From assembly GCF_030272615.1 (NCBI RefSeq), contig NC_081406.1, forward strand, positions 142,629,799 to 142,693,798: a stretch of 64,000 bases of DNA, read 5' to 3'. The notes beneath the pieces were generated by a model. The model was not told the DNA's origin. It saw only the letters and a list, made by a program, of their open reading frames with translations, and did not search any database. This stretch comes from Cryptomeria japonica (lineage: Eukaryota; Streptophyta; Pinopsida; Cupressales; Cupressaceae). Of the stretch, positions 55,664-64,000 are shown piece by piece (position 1 is the stretch's first letter; each line of letters starts with the position of its first letter). Position numbers and translations under genes: made by a program.

Positions 55664-58600
55664 TCAAAGTAGAGCAAACATCTCTTTGAAGTTTTCTTGA
55701 GCTACTTTCAAAGAGGATTTCCATGAACATTTTACCTGTTTCATGGTGGTGAAGTGTCCATGCAAAACTACAATAAAAGCCTCCATATCATTGACTATCT
55801 TGTACTCAGGTTCACTTATGAGGCATTCTTCTTCTTTAATATTCATTAGCATTAAATCAATAATTGGTGTAAGTTAGCACTGTAGCTCTAACAAAATAAG
55901 ACCTCATTTGTCTTCTTCTTCTTTCAACTTTTTGATTTTGTGATTAAGTTGTTTGATCTTACCACTAAAAATTGATGCTGAACTGGTAAGAGGATCAAAA
56001 GAACTTATCATATCTTGAATTTCTTTTTGAATCTGATTTCTTTTGTCTTTTAGATCTCTAATTAGATCGGTAAAACTTGAATATTTGACTAGTAATTGAC
56101 CAACTTCCTACATTATATTTTTGAATTCTTCTATTCGAGTGGAGAGGGCAACTTTTCCAACTGATATTTGCTCCATTAAATTTTCTCCTCTTTGATTCAT
56201 ATTGTCTTCCTGCAACCTTCTCCAGATCGGTTGCCTCTAAACCGATTGTAGTTACAAGAGTACTCAACTGATCAATGCTGGGTGCAGTATCATCAATAAC
56301 AATGTGAGGAATTAGTTTAGAAAGAATTGTTTTGGCAAAATTGAGAATTCTTGCCTTCTTTTTCTTTGCTCTTAATTTAGCATTTTCAACTTGAATTCTC
56401 AGTTTTTCTGAAACTTTCATCAATTGCTTGGGAGTCATTTTCTTTATATCAATGACCGATTCTCCCTCTTCTTCCTCCTCTATTTCATCTTCCTTTTTTG
56501 CAATCTCAACTTTTGAACTAGCCATGGTGATGATTTTTACCTTCTTCTTGTCACTTTCTCTTTCTCAGTCTAACTTCCTCTTTGGCGGAGGAGTATCCAT
56601 CACTACACTCTTATTTTCTACTTTCTTCTCTTCCTCTTTGTTGTCTTTTGACAGAATAGGATTTGGTATCAATGAAGTTCTGTGAGGTGTATCCTCATAA
56701 GGAATGTCTTCAATGGTTACTTCATCTTGACCGGGAAGCTTAGTTTGATAAGCTTCCTTCACCGGTGTAGTGTGAATCGGCTGCTCGACATTCTTTGTCA
56801 GATTGGGAATGTCTGACACAACATTTCCTATGATTTCCTCAACTGAGAAAACATCAAAATCTTCAGTGGAGTGTTTTTATTTACCTTTTCTTTTGTCAAG
56901 GACAGTTGCACCTTGATCCTATTTTGTTTCCTTAGCTATTTCTTCTTCAGCTTCCTTTTGCTGATCCATTATTTTCTTCCACAGGGCAACACCTTCTTCA
57001 TGCACTACTTCAACTTCACCTACTGCCACTCACCCAATTCTATTTCTTATTTTGAAGTGTTGAATGCATGCTTTAGCCACTAGTGAAGCTTGATCAAGGT
57101 CTAAGTCATGTTGCACGTCCATGAGTGCTTTTATCTTGTGTTCTTTTTCAATAGCCAGAGCTGTTTTCCATCTCCCTTCAATTTGATCTTGGAATTCTGA
57201 TGGGATTATTCCATATAGTTCACTGGGAGTCCTACAAATCTTGTGCAAGTTCCACATCAGGGATTCTTCAATTTTCCTTTTGTCTTCTTCATTACCGAGG
57301 GAATATGTTTTCCCAACACCAGACAAACCTCCAAATTCTTTGATCGCATGGACCAATTCATCAACTATTGGGGCTTTGTTCCTTCCACTTCTTCTAACCT
57401 CCTTAATTTCCACATCTGATTGGGTTTCAAAGATATCACCCTCTTTTCCATCCTTTTAAAACTTTTTATCAACTCTTCCTTCAGTCTTCTTCTTTCTAGT
57501 ATAAGTCACTCCTACCGGTCTATCTTTACTTGGGGAAGATACAAGAGTACCTAAATCTTTTTCTTTTGTATATGTTGCAGGCTTGGTTGCTACAGTCCCC
57601 TTTGGTTTTGTCTTTGGCACTTTCTTCTTTTCACCTATTAATTCTTCATCTTTATTAAGGTTGACCCCTGATTGTTCACTAGCACTGGTGGAGGTAGTGG
57701 CACCCGATGCTTCACCTCCATACTTTTTGTCAAGAGTGTCAATCATTCTTCTTACTTTTCTTTTCATGATTGGCACTTAAAGTCTTGTTTTATTTTGGAG
57801 CTTGCCTCCTCACAGGTTCCAAATCTCTTTGCCTTTGGGTCCATCGATTTGGACAACAACATGTTGACATGTATTTTAACAATGTCTCTTGCAACCTCAT
57901 AGCCCATAGGTGGAACCCAAAAGGTTCTAGGTTGAACGGCTTGTAAAATACAACAATCTATGTCTACAAGAAAACAAATGTTGTCTTTGTATTTCTGCAC
58001 TATATCGGTTGGGATTCTTTCACTCTTGTGCATCCTAATTTGAAATTTCTTAAAGTATCCCCACATTGTTTCACCAAACCTATATCCTAGATCTTGAATC
58101 ATTTCACCTATCTGAACCATGATAGGTTTTTCTTTAGACCATACTATATTATCCAGGTTACCAAGGAAAACATTTTGCACATAGAAAAATATACATACCA
58201 GTAGTGAGTCATATTTGAAAGATTTCTTCTTGTCCTTCTTGATTCTCTCCATGTTAACCATAAATTGGCTTCTGATGATCTCACAAATGTCATAGGTTGC
58301 ATCCACCTTGATAATTCAATAGGCAACATGTATATCTCCGCTTGGCACACTATTCATCTGACTTGATTGATATACCCTATAACCCAGCACTGTAGAGCCA
58401 ATCTTACTTCAACATCCTCAATATGGGTGATTGTCATTGCTCTACTGTCACATTGAGATTTGGTTAACCAGATGACTTCAGATGATGAAATTGTTCTTAG
58501 GGTCAATGCTTCACTAACTATAGTAAACCTTGTAACTCTTTGAATCACATCTTTTGTGATCTTAATCGATGCTTGAGTTTCTAGCCACAAAAATTGATCA

Positions 58601-59016
58601 TGAACTCTGCTTAGTACATACCTAACCCATTCGGCATGAAAATGATTAGAGAAATCAACAACATTAGACAAACCCTTGGTCGTCAGAGGTATATATTCTT
58701 CCTTCAACTAATCATTAACACAAAACCCTTTAAATTCATTCTAAATAAATTTGTCTCCAAGTTCTTCAAATTTGCAGTGAATGTAGGAGCGAATGTCTTC
58801 AACCAATAATACAACGGAGGCAATAGATGATAAGGCACCAGTCATGTCGATTTCACCGACTTTCATTAGATGCAGCTTGAACTCAGGGTTGGGTTGTTTG
58901 ATAGCTTCAACCAACACATGAGTCGATATCGACACTGCCATGATGACCTTCAAACAAACTTTTCTCAAACAGGGTTTGAATACCTTTTTATCAGAAATAC
59001 CAACCACCACTATCAC
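55664..59016 (-). pseudogene. ORF2 of the pol-less LTR element, copy 2
   Basis: Same protein as 23520-20210. The amino part is better kept: MIVVVGISDKKVFKPCLRKV (59016), HLMKVGEIDMTGALSSIASV, then after a stop FHAEWVRYVLSRVHDQFLWL. The middle and the acidic/basic tail match copy 1. The tail is fused here to a longer frame (56525-56058). Nearly every frame in one copy has its partner in the other. No known catalytic motif seen. Confidence 0.6.
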
Positions 59017-59460
59017 TCTGCTTAAATTTTTTGCACAAATATTACTAGCAAGATTTTAATCACCTTTGATCGCACAAGAGCTCGAGAAATTTCACAAGAA
59101 ATCAGTGTAAATGAAAATGTGTTGACATGTCCTTTTTTATATCCATTGAGATTTATCAGCATAATGATACAACAGTTAGTTTTAAAAACTTACAACTTAA
59201 AGTACACCGATTTGCTTTTTATCGGTTGTTTGTTACCAACACTGATACACAAACAACTAAATCAGAAGACATTCTTCAACTAAGAAATTTTAGACTAGAT
59301 TTTATGCATCTCAACTATGCAGATAGACATAACCTTATATTTGTAAAGGGGATACAAAAATAATCTTACCATATGTGCCCCCCCTAAGTATCGATATTCC
59401 TAGTTTGAAGAGGAACTGTCATCACCAGTGGATGATGACTTAATTTATGGAGAAATTTCT

Positions 59461-60770
59461 CCTTATTTTCTTTCTTCTCTCTTAATCCATGTCTTTTTCA
59501 TTTCATTCTTCATCTCTTCAATTGTCTTCTTTCCTTTCAATTCATTTTTCCCTTTCTTCTTGCTAAACCGATTCTTGTCTTCAGACTGGTTATAGGATCA
59601 GTTCCTGCACTCTCAGGCTAAGTGACCGATCTTATGGCAATTGAAATATGCCATACCAGTTGTCCTCCATGGTCTTGGATTATTTCTTTGCCCCAATCTC
59701 ACTCTGCAATTTGCTGCAACATGACCAAAAATACCACAAGTGGAACAGGTGACATTGAACTGATTATTCCTTTTATTAGGACTAACCGGTTTGAATGGTG
59801 AACTTGATACATTCTTCAGATTTGTGTCCAAACTTATTGCATCTAAAGAAATGTGCATTAAATATTTTTTCTATTTGACATTCTACTAGATTGAGATCTA
59901 CACTCATAAGCATTGTGGCCATACTTATGACAATTATGGCAGTAACCATCAAAGGTGAAAATCTTCTTTCGACTCCCCGGTTTATTTCTATAGTCATTAG
60001 TCTTATGACCTAGTTTACCACAATGATTACAATAGGATTTAGAAAACTTCATACCTTTCACTTCTAAATGGTTCCTTTTATCATCCTTCATCTTTTTGGC
60101 TTTAGATGATTCTCCAATTTCCATAGGACCTGTACCGAAGTAACCAAGATCGGTTGTTTCCTTTGTTTTTCTTTGAGCCTTCAATTGATTATCTATCTTC
60201 TTAGAGATTTCATTGAATTTCCTTAGCTTCTCATTTCTCTCATTTTCATCTTTGAACTCACTCTTGAGTTGTTCAATCTCTTTCATCATCTTCTCCTTTT
60301 TCTTTGTGTTGTCATGCAAATGCTTATTTATGTATTCATTCTCCTGAGTGAGAGTTCAAATTTCCTCATCTTTCTCAATCATGATTGCATCATTTTCTCT
60401 CAGGGCATCTTCAGCAAGCCTCCTGGCTCTTTCATCTTTTGACAGAGCTTCTTCTGCCTCTCTATTTCCTTCATCATCACTTATGCTGGCTTCTAGTAAC
60501 TTAGCCATCCTCAAGGCCCCACTTTCATGTTCTCTTTTGAAATGTGTGATTTCTTCAGTGAGCGTCTTATTATTTTCCATGAGTTCTGAGACTACTTCTT
60601 CTACTTCTTCAGATCCACTTTGTTCAAAGAGTTGATCTGTAATATCATGACTCTCAATTAGCTGTTGAGCTAGTTCTTTTCTTTTTACAAGAGATTTTCT
60701 CAATCTCTCTTTCAACTAAGCAATAATTTCATTTGCTTCATCAATCTTCTTCTCATACCGTTATTCTTCC
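59461..60770 (-). pseudogene. ORF1: coiled-coil and zinc-knuckle Gag-like protein, copy 2
   Basis: Coiled coil 60715-60320 (LKREHESGALRMAKLLEAS-like, including the ERARRLAED piece missing from copy 1). Then CNHCGKLGHKTNDY (last Cys lost), CHNCHKYGHNAYEC, a third knuckle lacking its first Cys, CSTCGIFGHVAANC, and a fifth with Tyr in the first place. As in copy 1 there is no room for a capsid domain before it. Confidence 0.72.
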
Positions 60771-60830
60771 ATGATCTTTATCCTCAAGTTGTCAAGCTTC
60801 ACTTTAGAGGATCAGAGCTTTGATACCAAT

Positions 60831-62083
60831 TGTTAGTCCTAACTAGTGCTGAGAGGGGAGGGGTGAATCAACACTTTACCAGTTTTACTCAATCAAAAAT
60901 TTTAACTTAAGTTTGCACTAACTTAACATTCATCAATATAAATAATTATTGTAGAAGAATATGCATGCATGAAAAGATACATAGTGACACCAAGATTTAT
61001 CTCATGGAAACCCAAATGGGAGAAAACCACAGTGTGAATAGGAACTCACAAAATTTGTATACTTCTGGAGTACGCCCAGTAAGGAGCCAATCCTATTAGG
61101 AGATTACAAAGACACTATTAAGTGCCACCCGGTTAAGTGATTTTGATTGAGGCCTGTCAGTTCCTTTACCCTGTTAAAGGTAGCCTTGTTAAAGGTCTTA
61201 GGATCATCAATTAAGATGACATCCGGTTAAGGGATTTTTATAATAAGACCTGTTAAAGTTCACCCTATTAAGGGATTTTAGTTGCAATGATTAGAAAGCA
61301 ACAAAAAGATGATCTGTTGGAGTGACTACTGATAGCTTGATTAGATCATATTGAAAATCATACTATATCTGCATCGGTTGTGTCTTCCATGTACAACACC
61401 GGTTTCTTGAATATACCTTTGGCTCTACACTCTATCGATTAACTAATCCTCGACTCTACACTCTGCCAGTCATCTATCACTTGGCTCTGCACCCTGTTCT
61501 ACTCTCCCTAATGTTCACTTTTAGATATTAATTTACACATGAACAAAAACCTCATCAAAATGAGTTATGTAAATTTATTACCCTTTGGATCTGTCGCCAA
61601 CTTTCCCTTCAAAACATCAAATTGTAATTTTTTTTACCGCGCCATAAATCACTCTCCAGAAATCATTCCAGGAATCTCTGTCAAAACTGTCATTCATGGC
61701 GATAAGTCTGTCGGTTGACTAGAGAAGACTGCTAGTTTAACTGGATGTTAACTAAACGTTACCAAGTCTATCGGTGTACCGATCAAAATCTACCTAGCTG
61801 ATTAGCTTCTGTATACGGATCTGTTTACTGTCACTATTTAGCCGGTTGACCTCTTTTGTGTCGGTCTACTCACTGCTTGCCAGTTGGTCCCCTGTGTACT
61901 GGTCTACTCACCATTTGCCCTGTCTACAGTCTTCTTAGTCGGTTACCATCTGTATACTTGTCTACTTACTAGTCTACTTACTACCGATAGACTATGTAGA
62001 CTTGAAAGATAATGTTACCAACAATGACAATCATATCATTCATCAGTTTACTGGTCATACAAAATGCATGAAAAATGCCAACA
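60831..62083 (-). repeat. 5' LTR of the minus-strand element, copy 2
   Basis: Minus-strand start TGTTGGCATTTTTCATGC, end ...CTAGTTAGGACTAACA, 1253 bp. Confidence 0.85.
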
Positions 62084-62749
62084 ATGTTTACTTATGCTGG
62101 GTTGGTCCGACATTTGCACTAAGATTGAATAGGAAGTTGTCTGTCTTGGAAGACTCAACCTCACATTTAGCAAGGTCCCACAATTGGGAGGTTGTTTCCA
62201 TGTTTCACAAGTTTAGTGATCAAGTCTGGTCACTAAGGGTGTAAAATTTTGTGACAATAGTACCCAAGTATCTTACACAAGGAATTTAACATTCCTTTAT
62301 TCCTTTCCTTGCCCATGTCTTTGTAGTGTAGGACAAGGATTACCTGTAATTATTTCACAAGATAATTATATACATAATTATGTCATAGTATAATGAAATC
62401 ATTAAAAAAAATTAAAATGCATATTTTGTAATGGTGAAAATGGTCAAAATATTGTGACAGTAACTATATATTTAAACCCTACATGAAATCATATCATTGA
62501 TGCGAATTTGACAAAATAGGTTTTACTAGGACATTATTACATCCCTCTTTTCAGTCATCCCAAAGTACAATCCTCCTCTCAAGCTCTCACATGGTGCCAC
62601 TTGGACACATCTTTTGGCTTGAGAAATCATCCTAGCCATTGAACTTCTCTCCTCTCATCCTCATCATTAATTCCTTCTCCCCTCTCCTCATCTGCCAAAC
62701 ACTTATGCGTTTTCACATATCATACTTTCAAATCCATTTAGCAGGGTAT
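62084..62749. other. Flank between LTR element and DNA transposon, copy 2
   Basis: Contains the 210-bp piece (62127-62337) that copy 1 lacks. No gene. Confidence 0.5.
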
Positions 62750-64000
62750 TTGCACAAAGATGGTGGTCAGAAAACTGGACACCACCCAAAAAAAACATGG
62801 AAAAGCAAGCAGTGCATACGCGGTTTTAAAATTTGAAATTCCCGCGTACGCGCTTAGGTTTGTTCTTCCCTAGCCTAGAGAAGATAGTGTGTACGTGCCG
62901 CTTTTAGGAAAATGAGCGCGTAGGCGCTACACCTAGGAAAATTAGCATGTATGCGCTACTCATAGGAAAATGAGCACGTACGCGCTAATAATCCAAATAT
63001 AATCGCATACGCGATGCCCGATAAAAAAAGTTAGAAAAAAAAAACTGGGTATCATTTACCTGTGAATAGCGCATTTTTTACTTCATTTTTTACCCATTTC
63101 TTCTCCTAAACAGCGAACAAGGTACTAGATTTGTCCTCCAAGCTATGGATCAAGGTTAGTTTTTGTTTATTTTTGTCTTTTTTTCCTGTTTGTTCAATTT
63201 GTTTTATATTTTGAATTTAATTTCATTAATTTTCATTAGGTTTTTTCATTTTTTGTTTCAAAAGCCAGATTCTTCTAATCCAGAACAAGAACAACCAAAT
63301 GTACCTCCTGAAATCCCTCAAGAAGAACCAAATGCACCTCCTGAAAAAACATAAGAACAACCCCCAATTCCTCCTTTTGACTGCACACTCGAAACACAGG
63401 AGCAATTAATTAATCAGTTAGGACAAAATATGTCTAAAATCAATAGACTGATTGTTAAATTGAAAACTTCTAAACCTGAGCATCATCAATCCCTTGCCAC
63501 TAGCCTAGAAACATTAGTTAGTGGTGCCATAGCTGTTTCCACACAAATTACCAAATGGGGAAGCTTTAGGGATAAGTGTCATCAATTCTATGCCGATGGG
63601 CTATCATACGATGGAGTAAAAAAACAAAAATATTACTAAACAACAAATATGTGCCCTTTTCGTTGATCCCAAAATTGGCCAGTCATTACCTCTTAATGCA
63701 AAGAGGTTTCCCATACATTGCTGTACCAATGTGTAGATGAAGAATCTTTTTTGGAAGAGGTGGTGGATGGTCTTTGATGATCCACCTTGTAATAATTATG
63801 AGGTGCCATTATATTTTTTGAGAAAAGTATATTGTGAGTTTGTGCTCAATGTGCGCCCAAACTATTTTGACATTAGAGAGTTCCGTGGTAGAGGTGGTGG
63901 CTTTGCACAAGATAGACCTAGAGCCCGTAGGCGATTACCTGCGGAGAGTCGCCGCCCCCTAGCACCCAAACCCAAGGTGCATCAGGTTGTCCCAGTAGAG
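62750..64000 (+). mobile_element. Left end of the DNA transposon, copy 2 (cut by the window)
   Basis: Begins TTGCACAAAGATGGTGGTCA, the left terminal repeat with two changes. Subterminal GCGTACGC-type motifs follow at 62815-63020, less decayed than in copy 1. Confidence 0.6.
63145..64000 (+). pseudogene. Pro/Glu-rich gene of the DNA transposon, copy 2, partial
   Basis: Same exon 1 (MDQ) and exon 2 as 27327-28182. The stop after PPEKT is shared by both copies. Where copy 1 has TGA (28114), this copy has CGA within a run of Arg codons (RARRRLPAESRRPLAPKPKV), so this copy keeps the more ancestral state. Two Met-to-stop or frame changes remain (e.g. QMKNL reads VDEESF in another frame). Confidence 0.5.

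Larger units (their letters stand above)
55233..62083 (-). mobile_element. Minus-strand pol-less LTR element with long ORF2, copy 2
   Basis: Same order as in copy 1: LTR 62083-60831, primer site (60829-60811), ORF1, ORF2, polypurine tract, truncated LTR 55512-55233. The 5' LTR here is 72 bp longer than in copy 1. Confidence 0.85.
44071..64000 (+). repeat. Segmental duplication, copy 2 (of 6283-28182)
   Basis: Direct orientation, from aagaatgttgttgttgtggag onward, continuing past the window end (64000 matches 28182). The order of features is the same as in copy 1. Differences are scattered substitutions and several indels: no solo LTR, no 18005-19381 block, a 160-bp deletion near 53815, an extra 210 bp at 62127, an extra 72 bp in the LTR near 61790, and an extra stretch of about 70 bp near 50310. 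Confidence 0.95.

Noticed and set aside
44071-64000. Copy 2 as an assembly duplicate
   Set aside because: Copy-specific indels, a solo LTR with empty site, and many substitutions make a simple duplicate unlikely, though long reads are needed to be sure.

Overview
The window looks like intergenic DNA from a gymnosperm, most likely a conifer. It is AT-rich and packed with old, nested transposable elements. The only recognisable host gene is a broken terpene synthase whose wording resembles conifer (TPS-d type) synthases. No intact host gene, rRNA or tRNA gene was found. Nothing is bacterial or viral in layout.

Layout. 1-2200: an open plant-mobile-domain (PMD) exon on the minus strand, then an LTR on the plus strand. 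2274-2563: an orphan terpene synthase exon (minus). 3107-11438: a complete but pol-less copia-type LTR element with a 5-bp target-site duplication (TSD). 11439-19763: non-coding flank with a coiled-coil ORF, a gag-like ORF split by a solo LTR, and a 1.4-kb block missing from the second copy. 19764-26482: a minus-strand LTR element with a coiled-coil plus zinc-knuckle ORF1 and a long ORF2 that is not pol. 26934-38952: a candidate 12-kb DNA transposon bounded by inverted repeats. It holds a spliced Pro/Cys-rich gene (plus), a 359-bp tandem array, a decayed DDE-type transposase gene (minus), and a 1.2-kb polypurine tract. 39456-39580: a tRNA-derived SINE. 39631-43717: a terpene synthase pseudogene (minus). 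43734-44051: a fragment matching 18432-18722. 44071-64000: a second copy of 6283-28182, which carries the 3' part of the copia element, its flank, the minus-strand LTR element and the left end of the DNA transposon.

Order of events by inference. The copia element, the minus-strand element and the DNA transposon were in place first. A block of about 20 kb was then duplicated next to the terpene synthase. The two copies later diverged by indels, CpG decay and one solo-LTR insertion. The two points most worth following are the convergent two-gene DNA transposon and the pol-less LTR family with its long unrecognised ORF2.

All boundaries were read by eye from raw sequence. No alignment or database search was possible.
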